A program made the position numbers and the translations under genes. A DNA stretch of 64,000 nt, from the NCBI RefSeq assembly GCF_019402665.1, contig NZ_VSST01000019.1, positions 248,001 through 312,000 of the forward strand, in the 5' to 3' direction. The notes under the pieces were generated by a model. That model worked only from the letters and a program-made list of their open reading frames with translations, did no database searches and had not been told where the DNA came from. Position 1 is the stretch's first letter. Every line of letters begins with the position of its first letter. The stretch is from Bradyrhizobium canariense. Its GTDB lineage: Bacteria > Pseudomonadota > Alphaproteobacteria > Rhizobiales > Xanthobacteraceae. Shown here piece after piece: positions 54,555-63,291 of this stretch.

Positions 54555-55148
54555 TCATTCGACGGGCGAGGCCTTCATGCGATGATCCTCCAGCGGCAGG
54601 CCGAGCACGGCCTGGATCGCGCGCGCCAGGAACTGGAGCGTCAGCAGCAGCATGCCGAAGGCGACGACGGCCTGCGGAAACCACAGCGGGGTGTCGCTCG
54701 AGGTCGAAACCTGGCCGCGCACATAGGCGCCGAAGGCGAACTTCGCCATCGACGATGTCAGGAAGGCCATGAAGGCGAAGCCGGCGGCGGCCGACAGGAT
54801 TTCGATCGCGCGCTGAAAGGGGGCCGGGACGTTCTTCAGCAGCAGCACGACACGGATATGGCCGCCAACACGCAGGGTCATGGCTGCGCCGAAGGTGAAG
54901 GACGCCGCCATCAGATAGGAGGAATACTCCCACGCGATCGAGATCGTGGGCGGAAAGAACGGCAGGAAGTTCGAGAGGAAGCGCGTTGCGACCTCGCACA
55001 GCATCAGCAGCGTCAGCATCAAGAGGCAGCCGCCGCCGATCCAGCCGTCCAGCCGGCCAAGACGATCGATGCCGTCGAGCAGGATGCGCAGCGGCGCCGG
55101 CGCCGCTGCGTTGAGACTATGCGGAGCTGCGGGCGAAACGCTGACCAT
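54555..55148 (-). CDS. dctQ: TRAP transporter small permease DctQ
   Basis: 197 aa with four membrane helices, including the family segments EYSSYLMAASFTFGAAMTLRVGGHIRV and VVAFGMLLLTLQFLARAI. It pairs with DctM in the membrane. It lies 4 bp after dctP and 30 bp before dctM, on the same strand. Confidence 0.93.
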   Translation of the reverse strand: MVSVSPAAPHSLNAAAPAPLRILLDGIDRLGRLDGWIGGGCLLMLTLLMLCEVATRFLSNFLPFFPPTISIAWEYSSYLMAASFTFGAAMTLRVGGHIRVVLLLKNVPAPFQRAIEILSAAAGFAFMAFLTSSMAKFAFGAYVRGQVSTSSDTPLWFPQAVVAFGMLLLTLQFLARAIQAVLGLPLEDHRMKASPVE

Positions 55149-55152
55149 GGCC

Positions 55153-56151
55153 TCAGCGCTTCATTTCGGCGAGATAGGCCCGCACCGGCTTGTCGGCCGC
55201 CGGCACGCGCTTGACGAAAGCGTCAAGCTGCGGCGCGGTTTTGGCGCGAATGTCCGTGATCATGGCCTCCGAGACCGGCACCACCTCCATGCCGCCTTCC
55301 TTGAGCCGGTTGAGGCTGTCGACGTCGGCCTTGAGCGAGTTCGCCCAGAAGCCCGGCTCCATCTTGGCGGCAATGCCCGCGACGAGCTGTTGCTGATCGG
55401 CACTCAGCGCCTTCCAGGAATCGAGGTTGACGGTGAGCATCTGCGACGACCAGACGTGATTGGTCGGGTAGATGTATTTCAAGAATTCCCAGAATTTTCC
55501 GTCGACGCCCGACACCGCCGAGGTCGATACGCCGGAGACTGCGCCCGACGCCAGCGCCGGGATGGTCTCGCCCCAGGGAATCATCACCGGCGCCATGCCG
55601 ACCACGGCCAGCATGTCGACGGCGTTCTTGTCGGGCACGCGGATCTTGATGTTCTTCAAGCCGTCGACATCGGCGACCTTGACCTTGAGGTGCAGATACT
55701 GCGTCGGCCAGGGCACGATGTAGAGGATCTTCTGGTTGTTGCGCGCGGCGACCTTCTCGTATTCGGGCCGCACATATTTGTGCAGCACCTTCAATTCGTC
55801 CATGGAGCCGCAGAGAAAGGGAATGCTTTCGACGCCCATGAAGGGCTCGTCGCCGACCTGCTGGATGTTGAGGACGTCGGCAAGCGGCACCAGGCCGTCG
55901 CGCACGGCGCGCAGATGCTCGGGGCCCTTGAAGCCGAGCTGTCCGCCGGCCTTCACGGTGATCGCGACCGAACCGCCGCTCTGCTTCTTCACCTCGTCGG
56001 CGAAGGCAAACGCGTTCTGGGTGTGGAAATTGCCGTCGGGCCATACCGTCGACATGTCCCAGCTCACCGTCGCAGCTCGCGCGCGGGTCGAAATGTGGCC
56101 GGCTGCGAGCAGTGTCGCTGCGCCCGCTGTAAAATTCCGTCGCGTGATCAT
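55153..56151 (-). CDS. dctP: TRAP transporter substrate-binding protein DctP
   Basis: 332 aa. The leader MITRRNFTAGAATLLAAGHI has a twin-arginine-type motif (TRRNFT), so export is probably by Tat. The mature protein has the DctP fold (AFAFADEVKKQSGGSVAITVKAGGQLGFKGPEHLRAVRDG..., and IRVPDKNAVDMLAVVGMAPVMIPWGETIPALASG). The ligand is unknown; hydantoin- or oxoproline-like compounds or their products are suggested by the adjacent hyuAB. GGAGGGG before the ATG. 39 bp after hyuB. Confidence 0.93.
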   Translation of the reverse strand: MITRRNFTAGAATLLAAGHISTRARAATVSWDMSTVWPDGNFHTQNAFAFADEVKKQSGGSVAITVKAGGQLGFKGPEHLRAVRDGLVPLADVLNIQQVGDEPFMGVESIPFLCGSMDELKVLHKYVRPEYEKVAARNNQKILYIVPWPTQYLHLKVKVADVDGLKNIKIRVPDKNAVDMLAVVGMAPVMIPWGETIPALASGAVSGVSTSAVSGVDGKFWEFLKYIYPTNHVWSSQMLTVNLDSWKALSADQQQLVAGIAAKMEPGFWANSLKADVDSLNRLKEGGMEVVPVSEAMITDIRAKTAPQLDAFVKRVPAADKPVRAYLAEMKR

Positions 56152-56190
56152 TAGGCCCCTCCGTTTGCTACGCGCACGACGCCTGAAGCG

Positions 56191-57849
56191 TCATCGCGTA
56201 TGCCCATAAACTGCAACCGCGTTGTCGGCCGACACGAGGCCGCTTTCGATGTCGTCGTTGACGGCTGTCGGCGCGCGCTCCCTGGGATCGCCGATGCCGG
56301 CGCCGCCTGGTGTGAGCACCACCAGCCGATCGTCTGGCGGCACCTGCTGAAAGCCTTTTCCACGCAGCTTCTTGCCGGACTTCAGGCCGACATAGCCGGC
56401 CTCGCCGTTCTTGCCGCCATCGCGGCCGCGTGGCGGATGATCGATGCGGTCGAACGCCGCCAGAATGTCGAACGGCGCATCGACGCCGCTGCCGACCTCG
56501 ATGATCTGGCCGAGGCCGCCGCGGGTGCGCCCTGCCCCGCCGGAATCCGGCCGCAGTTCCTTGCGCCAGAAGATCAGCGGCGTCTGCGTCTCGGCGATCT
56601 CGACCGGCGTGCCGCGCACACCGCTGGGATAGGCGGTCGCGGACAGCCCATCCTTCGCGAAGCGCGCGCCGGTGCCGCCATTGGAGGTCACCGCCATCGA
56701 GAACCCGTAATTGCCGCCGGCGCCCGAGCGGGTCTGTCCGCGCACATTGAGATTCCACAGGCACGAGGTGCCTTCCGCGGGCACGCGCTCGGGAATGATC
56801 TGGCGCAGGCAGCCGAACACGACGTCGGGCAGCATCTGGCCGATGATATGGCGCGAGGCGACCGGCGCCGGCTTCGGCGCATTGAGGATTGCGCCAGGGG
56901 GAGCCGACACCGTCAGCGGCGAGAGCGAGCCGGCATTGTTCGGGATCTGCGAGGCGACGACGCAGCCGAGACCGAACACGGTGTAGGCGATGGTGTAGGA
57001 CAGAGGCACGTTGATGCCGAACCTGGACGCGGCCGAGGTGCCGTCGAAATCGACGTGAATGCCCGCGTCCGAGATGGTCAGCGTCGCCTCAAGCGAGACC
57101 GGCGCATCATAGCCGTCGACCACCATGGTGTTGCGCCAGGTGCCCTTCGGCAGCTTGGCGATCTCAGCCAGCACGGCCTCGCGCGAGCGGTCGCAAATGT
57201 AGTCGCCGAGTGCGTCGAGCGTGTCGATGCCGAACTCGGTCATCATCTCGACCAGGCGCTCGCAGCCGACGTCGTTGCAGCCGGCAAGCGAGTAGGTGTC
57301 GCCCTCGGTGTCGATCGGCAGCCGCGTGTTGGTGCGGATCATCGCCATCAGCGTCTCGTTGACGACGCCCCGGTCGATCAGCTTCAGCATGGGGATGTAG
57401 AGCCCCTCCATGAACACGTCGGTGGCATCAGGCCCGAAGCCGATGCCGCCGATGTCCATGAGATGGCTGGTGCAGGAAAACAGCGCCACCGGCTTGCCGT
57501 CCTTGAAGCAGGGCGTGGTGACGACGAAATCGTTGAGATGGCCGGTGCCCATCCAGGGATCGTTGGTGATGTAAGCATCGCCCTCCTTCATCGTCTCGAT
57601 CGGAAAGTGGGCGATGAAGTGCTTGACCGATTCCGCCATCGAGTTGACGTGGCCGGGCGTGCCGGTCACCGCCTGCGCCAGCATCCGGCCCTTGAGGTCG
57701 AACACGCCGGCCGAAAGGTCACCGCATTCGCGCACGATCGGGCTGAAGGCGGTGCGGAGCAGCACCTGCGCCTGCTCCTCGACCACGGCGATCAGCCGGT
57801 GCCACATGATCTGAAGGTCGATCAGGCTCGCGCCGCTTGCCTTGCTCAT
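56191..57849 (-). CDS. hyuB: Hydantoinase B / N-methylhydantoinase B-type subunit
   Basis: 552 aa. Family start LQIMWHRLIAVVEEQAQVLLRTAFSPIVRECGDLSAGVFD, then GHLNDFVVTTPCF and the DFDGTSAASRFGINVP segment; the C-terminal GGAGRTRGGLGQIIEV and TPGGAGIGDP are also conserved. With HyuA it forms an ATP-dependent hydrolase acting on cyclic amides such as hydantoins, N-methylhydantoin or 5-oxoproline. The exact substrate is not predictable. It lies 2 bp after hyuA, so the two are coupled. Confidence 0.94.
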   Translation of the reverse strand: MSKASGASLIDLQIMWHRLIAVVEEQAQVLLRTAFSPIVRECGDLSAGVFDLKGRMLAQAVTGTPGHVNSMAESVKHFIAHFPIETMKEGDAYITNDPWMGTGHLNDFVVTTPCFKDGKPVALFSCTSHLMDIGGIGFGPDATDVFMEGLYIPMLKLIDRGVVNETLMAMIRTNTRLPIDTEGDTYSLAGCNDVGCERLVEMMTEFGIDTLDALGDYICDRSREAVLAEIAKLPKGTWRNTMVVDGYDAPVSLEATLTISDAGIHVDFDGTSAASRFGINVPLSYTIAYTVFGLGCVVASQIPNNAGSLSPLTVSAPPGAILNAPKPAPVASRHIIGQMLPDVVFGCLRQIIPERVPAEGTSCLWNLNVRGQTRSGAGGNYGFSMAVTSNGGTGARFAKDGLSATAYPSGVRGTPVEIAETQTPLIFWRKELRPDSGGAGRTRGGLGQIIEVGSGVDAPFDILAAFDRIDHPPRGRDGGKNGEAGYVGLKSGKKLRGKGFQQVPPDDRLVVLTPGGAGIGDPRERAPTAVNDDIESGLVSADNAVAVYGHTR

Positions 57850-57851
57850 GA

Positions 57852-59936
57852 TCAGGCCGCCTTCCGTTCCATGACGATGCTGCCAGCACCGTCGATATGG
57901 GCATCAAAACTGTTAGAGACGAACGTCGAGGTCTCGTCCTCCGCGATCACGGCGGGGCCTGCAATCGTCGCGCCAGGCGCCATGTCTTCACGGCGGTAGA
58001 GCGGGATCTCGATCACCTCCCCGGCCCTGCCATCGAAGAACTTGCGGCTGCCGGTCGCCTTCCCGGCGGGCTTGCGCGTAACGGCCGCGACAATAGCCGG
58101 ATTGCGCGCCTCGGTCGTCGCGAGCACGGACCAGCTCAACACCTCGATTGCCGCACCCGGGATCGACCGCTCGAACATCGCCGCATAATCCGCCTCGAAC
58201 TTCTGGCGCAGGCCGGCCAGGTCGGCCGTCGCCAACCGGCGGTTCGGCAGTTCGATCGAGATCTCATGGCCCTGGCCGACATAGCGCATGAAGGCGGCGC
58301 GGCGCTCGCGCACCGGCGCACCGGCCGCACCCGTCTCGACCAGCGCACGCGCTTCGGTCACCATCTCCTGGAGCAGGTCGGAAACACCATCGGTGTCGAA
58401 ATCGTCAAGCCGCACATGACGGCTGCGCACCAGCTCGTAAGCGATCGGAGCCGCAAGGAAGCCCACGGCCGAGCCGACGCCGGCATTGGAAGGGACGATC
58501 ACGCGGGAGACGCCGATCTTCTCGGCGACGCGCGCCGCATGCAGCGGTGCCGCGCCGCCGAAGGCGATCAGCGTATGCTGACCGACAATCTCACCACGCT
58601 CGACCGCATGCACGCGCGCCGCACTCGCCATGTTCTCGCAGACGACCTCGTGCACGGCATAGGCTGCAGTCTCAGCCGACAGACCCAGCGGCTCCCCCAC
58701 GGCGCGCAGCAGCGCCTGCTTCGAGAGCTCAGGGTCGAGCTTGATCGTTCCACCCGCGAAGTCGTCGGGATCGATCATGCCGAGCGCAACGTCGGCATCC
58801 GTCACGGCCGGGCGCAGGCCGCCGCGGCCATAGCAGGCGGGCCCGGGCTCCGACGAGGCACTCTCGGGGCCGACCGTGACGCGCTTCATGGCATCGACAT
58901 GGGCGATCGAACCGCCGCCGGCGCCGATCTCGACCATCTCGATCACGGGAATTCGCACCGGCAGACCCGAACCTTTCAGGAAGCGCGCTGCGCGATCGAC
59001 CTCGAACACGCGCGAGGTCTCGGGCTGGTATTTTTCGATCAGGCAGATCTTGGCCGTGGTGCCGCCCATGTCGAAGGACAGCACCTTGCTCTCGCCGAGA
59101 CGCGCCGCGATCTGCGCCGCGAAAATGGCGCCGCCGGCGGGACCGGATTCGACAAGGCGCACCGGAAAGCGCCGCGCCGTCTCGATCGAGGTGACACCGC
59201 CGCCGGAGGTGACGAGATAGATCGCGCCGCGGTACTGCTCGACCTGCAAGGCGTCGGACATGCGGGCGAGATAACCATCGATCAGGGGCTGCACATAGGC
59301 GTTGGCCACCGCAGTCGATGTGCGCTCATATTCCCGGATCTCCGGGCACACCGCGGACGATACGGTCACGGAAATGCCGGGCATCTCCTCGCTGATGATC
59401 GCGGCCGTGCGGCGCTCGTGCTCGGGATTGGCGTAGGAGTGCAGGAAGGCGACCGCGACGCTCTCGACATTCAGCGCGCGCAATCTTGGCGCGAGCGCAC
59501 GCACCGCCGCTTCGTCCAGCGGGAGGCGGACGGCACCATGGGCGTCGATACGCTCGGGCACGGTGAAGCGCAGGGATCGGGGCGCCAGCGGCTTCGGCTT
59601 GTCGATGCTGAGGTCATACTGGTCGTAGCGGCTCTCGGTGCCGATATCGAGCACGTCGCGAAAGCCCTCCGTCGCGATCAACGCCGTCTTGGCGCCGCGA
59701 CGTTCGATGATGGCGTTGGTCGCGAGCGTCGTGCCGTGAATGAAGACGTCGATGTCGCTGATATGGGCACGCGCATCAGCGAGAATGAGCCGCATGCCAT
59801 CGAGCACCGCCCGTTCGGGCCGCTGCGGCGTCGTCAGCAATTTGCGGGTCTTGCGATCCTGCCCCACGTCCAGCACGATGTCGGTGAACGTGCCACCGAT
59901 ATCGACGGCAAGCCGCACCTCGGCTCCCTCAAGCAT
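57852..59936 (-). CDS. hyuA: Hydantoinase A / N-methylhydantoinase A-type subunit
   Basis: 694 aa. The ATPase entry VDIGGTFTDIVLD is at ~10-22, followed by the family blocks HGTTLATNAIIERRG and SGPAGGAIFAAQIA and the phosphate-binding SFDMGGTTAK. It is the ATP-dependent partner of HyuB. The C-terminal domain ends MERKAA. GGAG precedes the ATG at 59936. First gene of a five-gene operon that adds a TRAP transporter to the hydrolase, so uptake and ring opening of one substrate are probably linked. Confidence 0.94.
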   Translation of the reverse strand: MLEGAEVRLAVDIGGTFTDIVLDVGQDRKTRKLLTTPQRPERAVLDGMRLILADARAHISDIDVFIHGTTLATNAIIERRGAKTALIATEGFRDVLDIGTESRYDQYDLSIDKPKPLAPRSLRFTVPERIDAHGAVRLPLDEAAVRALAPRLRALNVESVAVAFLHSYANPEHERRTAAIISEEMPGISVTVSSAVCPEIREYERTSTAVANAYVQPLIDGYLARMSDALQVEQYRGAIYLVTSGGGVTSIETARRFPVRLVESGPAGGAIFAAQIAARLGESKVLSFDMGGTTAKICLIEKYQPETSRVFEVDRAARFLKGSGLPVRIPVIEMVEIGAGGGSIAHVDAMKRVTVGPESASSEPGPACYGRGGLRPAVTDADVALGMIDPDDFAGGTIKLDPELSKQALLRAVGEPLGLSAETAAYAVHEVVCENMASAARVHAVERGEIVGQHTLIAFGGAAPLHAARVAEKIGVSRVIVPSNAGVGSAVGFLAAPIAYELVRSRHVRLDDFDTDGVSDLLQEMVTEARALVETGAAGAPVRERRAAFMRYVGQGHEISIELPNRRLATADLAGLRQKFEADYAAMFERSIPGAAIEVLSWSVLATTEARNPAIVAAVTRKPAGKATGSRKFFDGRAGEVIEIPLYRREDMAPGATIAGPAVIAEDETSTFVSNSFDAHIDGAGSIVMERKAA

Positions 59937-60076
59937 TCCAAATTCTCCGTGCTGATCGTCAAGACTGAGGACAAAAGCGCAGCAATTTCCATGCCATGGA
60001 CGACAGGAACATGCTGTGTCCAGCTATTCTGCTTGGCACCTATGCAATAGGCAAGGCGCGTTCGCAGCCTGCGCCA

Positions 60077-60883
60077 TCAGAGCAGGAATGCAAGCGCCGC
60101 TTCGCAGCGCTCCTCGACCTTCAGCGTGAGGAGATCATCGGCGCGGGTGCGTCCGAGATTGACCGCAGCGATCGGGATTTGCCGGTGCGCGGCAGCCTGC
60201 ACGAAGCGGAAACCGGAATAGACCATCAGGGACGAGCCGACGATGAGCATGGCGTCGGCCTGCGCCAGATGATCCTGCGCGGTAGCGACGACGTCGCGCG
60301 GGACGTTCTCGCCGAAGAACACGACATCGGGCTTGAGGATGCCGCCGCAGGTTTCGCAAGGCGGCACCTTGAAGGACGAAAAGTCGGCGTGCTCGAGATC
60401 GGCGTCACCGTCCGGCGCATCCGCGGCATCGAGCGTGAGCCATGCGGCATTGGCGCGGCCGAGCTTGTCCTGGAATTCATTGCGCGGCGTCTTCGCTCCG
60501 CAGCCCATGCAGCGGACCAGATCGAGCCGGCCATGCAGGTCGATCACCTGGCGGTGGCCGGCGGATTGATGCAGCCGGTCGACGTTCTGGGTCAGCAGCA
60601 TTCCGCAACGCCCGCTCGCCTCGAGCCGGGCAAGCGCGTGATGCGCATCGTTCGGCCTCGCCTGGCCGAACCGCCGCCAGCCGATCAGACTGCGCGCCCA
60701 ATAGCGCCGACGCGTATGCTCTTCCGACATGAAAGCCTGGAAGTTCACGGGCTGGGTCCGCTTCCAATTGCCGTGACTGTCGCGATAATCGGGAATGCCC
60801 GAATTGGTGCTGCAGCCGGCGCCGGTCAGCACGAACAGATTTTCGTGCCGGCCGACGAAATCGCGGAGCGGATGATTTGTCAT
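60077..60883 (-). CDS. Sir2 family NAD-dependent protein deacetylase
   Basis: 268 aa. NAD-binding TGAGCSTNSGIPDYRD (~20-35), QNVDRL, the catalytic His in VIDLHGRL, and four zinc-binding Cys as CMGC and CETC. GSSLMVYSGF and AVNLGRTRAD complete the NAD site. It would remove acyl groups from protein lysines. The start at 60883 fits the family; a TTG at 60949 would overlap the neighbouring SDR gene. Same strand as the upstream SDR, 53 bp apart. Confidence 0.92.
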   Translation of the reverse strand: MTNHPLRDFVGRHENLFVLTGAGCSTNSGIPDYRDSHGNWKRTQPVNFQAFMSEEHTRRRYWARSLIGWRRFGQARPNDAHHALARLEASGRCGMLLTQNVDRLHQSAGHRQVIDLHGRLDLVRCMGCGAKTPRNEFQDKLGRANAAWLTLDAADAPDGDADLEHADFSSFKVPPCETCGGILKPDVVFFGENVPRDVVATAQDHLAQADAMLIVGSSLMVYSGFRFVQAAAHRQIPIAAVNLGRTRADDLLTLKVEERCEAALAFLL

Positions 60884-60936
60884 GGCGCAGATGTAGTCTG
60901 CTGCGCTCGGTTTTGCCAGATGGGCCAGGACGCCCG

Positions 60937-61773
60937 CTAGCTCGCCCAATTGTCGCGAAACTCGGGAAACAGCGTCAGACCTCCACAGGCGTAGATGGTC
61001 TGGCCGGTGATGTAGCTGGCTTCATCGGAGGCGAGGAAGGCGAACACGGCGGCGATCTCTTCCGGCGTGCCGACGCGGCCGAGCGGAATGTGGCTGGTGA
61101 CCACACTGCGCTTTTCCGGATCGCCGGTCCAGGCCGCGTTGATCGGGGTGTCGATCGCGCCGGGACCTACCGCATTGACGCGAATGCCACGGCTCGCGAA
61201 TTCCAGCGCCAGCGTGCGCGTCAGATTGGCCATGCCGCCCTTGCTGATGGAATAAGCGAGATAGCCGGGTTTCGGGATGATCTGGTGCACGCTGGAGCAA
61301 TTGATGATGCTGCCGCCTGCGCCGCGCGCCACGAAATGCGCGAGCGCCTTCTGGGCGCAGAATACGGCGCCGTTGAGATTGACGTCGATGATGCGGCGAT
61401 AGGTTTCGATGTCGAGCGACTCGCTCGGCGATTCCCGCTGGAAGCCGGCATTGTTGACGAGGCAGTCGAGGCGCTTCCAGCGCGCCAAAACCATCTCGAA
61501 CATCGCCGCGACCTCCTGCTCATTGCTCACGTCGGCCTTGACGATTGCATGATCGAGCCTGCCGTGGCCCCGATCGCTCGATGCCGTCCGTGCCAGCGCG
61601 AGCGTCTCCTCGGCCTTTTCAGGGTGATCGACATAGTTGATGGCGACGGTCGCACCTTCCTGGGCGAGCCGGATTGCGACGGCACGGCCAATGCCTTGGG
61701 AGGCGCCGGTCACCAGCGCGTACTGGCCGACAAGACGCGAGTGAAACGAGGTCGAGCGATCGGTTTGTGGCAT
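60937..61773 (-). CDS. Short-chain dehydrogenase/reductase
   Basis: 278 aa classical SDR: cofactor motif TGASQGIG, NNAGFQRE, catalytic Ser in INCSSVHQ, YSISK (Tyr-x3-Lys), and PGAIDTPINAAW. Annotated homologues are often called glucose 1-dehydrogenase, but the substrate cannot be told. Divergent neighbours none; it is followed by the sirtuin gene and preceded on the same strand by an NCS2 permease gene (73 bp). Confidence 0.92.
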   Translation of the reverse strand: MPQTDRSTSFHSRLVGQYALVTGASQGIGRAVAIRLAQEGATVAINYVDHPEKAEETLALARTASSDRGHGRLDHAIVKADVSNEQEVAAMFEMVLARWKRLDCLVNNAGFQRESPSESLDIETYRRIIDVNLNGAVFCAQKALAHFVARGAGGSIINCSSVHQIIPKPGYLAYSISKGGMANLTRTLALEFASRGIRVNAVGPGAIDTPINAAWTGDPEKRSVVTSHIPLGRVGTPEEIAAVFAFLASDEASYITGQTIYACGGLTLFPEFRDNWAS

Positions 61774-61846
61774 GGGTTCTCTCCGGGATGCCCTGATCAG
61801 CGACGGAACCGGCCTTTTGTTCCATCCCTCAGCGCATCGCTGCGAT

Positions 61847-63166
61847 TCATTCAGCGCGGCGCGCGAATGGCGATCTCAAAATTTGGTACAGGATGATGGC
61901 GCCAAAGGTTGCGGTGCCGATCCCGCCGATGGTGAAGGCACCGAATTTGAGCGTGAGGTCTCCGGCGCCTGCGGTGAGCGCGACCGCGACGGTGATCAGG
62001 TTTGCCGGACTTGAGAAGTCGATCTTGTTCTCGACCCAGATCCGGCCGGCCATCGCGGCGATCAATCCGAACAGCACGATCGAGAGTCCACCGATGACAG
62101 GGCCCGGGATCGACAGGACCAGCGCGCCGAACTTCGGCGAGAAGCCGAGCACGATCGACACCAGGGCCGCGAAGGCAAACAGCAAGGTCGAATAGACCTT
62201 CGTCGCCGCCATGACGCCGATGTTTTCAGCATAGGTGGTAACGCCGGTGCCGCCGCCGCAGGCCGCCACGATGGTCGCGAGGCTGTCGGCGAGCAAGGCG
62301 CGGCCGAGATAGTCATCGAGGCTCCGGCCCGTCATGGCGCCGACTGCCTTGATGTGACCGAGGTTCTCGGCGACGAGGATGATCGCGACCGGCGCGATCA
62401 GAACGATCGCATCGGTCTGGAAGGTCGGCGTGGTAAAACTCGGCAGGCCGATCCACGGCGCGGCCGAAACTTGCGTGAAGTCGATCGGCTTGCCGAAGCC
62501 AAAGCCGTTCGCGAACAGCAGGTACAAAAGATATCCGCCGATCGCGCCGAGAATGATCGGCAGGCGGCGCCACAGGCCAGGCGCGCCAACGGCAACCACG
62601 CCGATGATCAGAACGGTCGCGAGCCCGATTCCCGTGTCGAACGCATTGGCGCTCACGGCCTTCACCGCCACGGGCGCGAGATTAAGGCCGATCGCGGCGA
62701 CCACGGCGCCGGTGACGGCCGGCGGCAACAGCTTCTCGATCCAGCCAACCCCCGACCACATCACGATCAGCGCGATCACGCCGTAGAGGACGCCGGCTCC
62801 GACGATGCCGCCAAGCGCAACCGACAGGTTCGGGTTCGGCCCGTGCCCAACGTAACCGGTCGCGGCGATCACGACCGCGATGAACGCGAAGCTCGAGCCG
62901 AGATAGCTCGGCACGCGCCCCGCGACGATGACGAAGAAGATCAGCGTGCCGATGCCGGAAAACAGCACCGCAACATTGGGATCGAACCCCATCAGCAGCG
63001 GCGCGATGATCGTCGAGCCCGACATTGCGACGCAATGCTGGAGACCGGAGACCACGGTCTGGCCAAGCGGCAGCCGCTCCTCGGGCATGATCACGCCGGA
63101 GGACTTCAGAGTCCAATGCGGGAAATAGCCTTGCGCTCGCTCGTCGGAGCCCGTTGCAATCGGCAT
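61847..63166 (-). CDS. NCS2 family nucleobase permease (uracil/xanthine type)
   Basis: 439 aa with about fourteen helices. QHCVAMSGSTIIAPLLMG near the start, the AENLGHIKAVGAMTGRSLDDYLGRAL block, and the loop GGTGVTTYAENIGVMAATKVYS are diagnostic of NCS2 transporters of the UraA/RutG/xanthine class. Proton-coupled uptake of a purine or pyrimidine; the base is not resolved. GGGGGGAAC precedes the start at 63166; a longer frame to 63271 is unlikely. Divergent from dctA, with an FNR/FixK-like box between. Confidence 0.92.
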   Translation of the reverse strand: MPIATGSDERAQGYFPHWTLKSSGVIMPEERLPLGQTVVSGLQHCVAMSGSTIIAPLLMGFDPNVAVLFSGIGTLIFFVIVAGRVPSYLGSSFAFIAVVIAATGYVGHGPNPNLSVALGGIVGAGVLYGVIALIVMWSGVGWIEKLLPPAVTGAVVAAIGLNLAPVAVKAVSANAFDTGIGLATVLIIGVVAVGAPGLWRRLPIILGAIGGYLLYLLFANGFGFGKPIDFTQVSAAPWIGLPSFTTPTFQTDAIVLIAPVAIILVAENLGHIKAVGAMTGRSLDDYLGRALLADSLATIVAACGGGTGVTTYAENIGVMAATKVYSTLLFAFAALVSIVLGFSPKFGALVLSIPGPVIGGLSIVLFGLIAAMAGRIWVENKIDFSSPANLITVAVALTAGAGDLTLKFGAFTIGGIGTATFGAIILYQILRSPFARRAE

Positions 63167-63247
63167 GTTCCCCCCAGTTGCGGTGCAGCGACCGATCTTC
63201 GTGCGAACAGACAAAAATGTGATTGTCGCTTCTGCAGCGGCCATCAC

Positions 63248-63261
63248 ATGATGCAAATCAA
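63248..63261. promoter_or_regulatory. FNR/FixK-like box between NCS2 permease and dctA
   Basis: On the minus strand TTGAT-TTGC-ATCAT, one base away from TTGAT-N4-ATCAA. It is 82 bp upstream of the permease start and 31 bp upstream of dctA. A single mismatch and unknown transcription starts make this tentative. Confidence 0.3.
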
Positions 63262-63291
63262 ACAAGATCAATACGTTCCGGGGCCTATTCT

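Noticed and set aside
57897..60050. 717-codon frame on the plus strand opposite hyuA
   Set aside because: Antisense shadow of a well-defined hydantoinase A gene.
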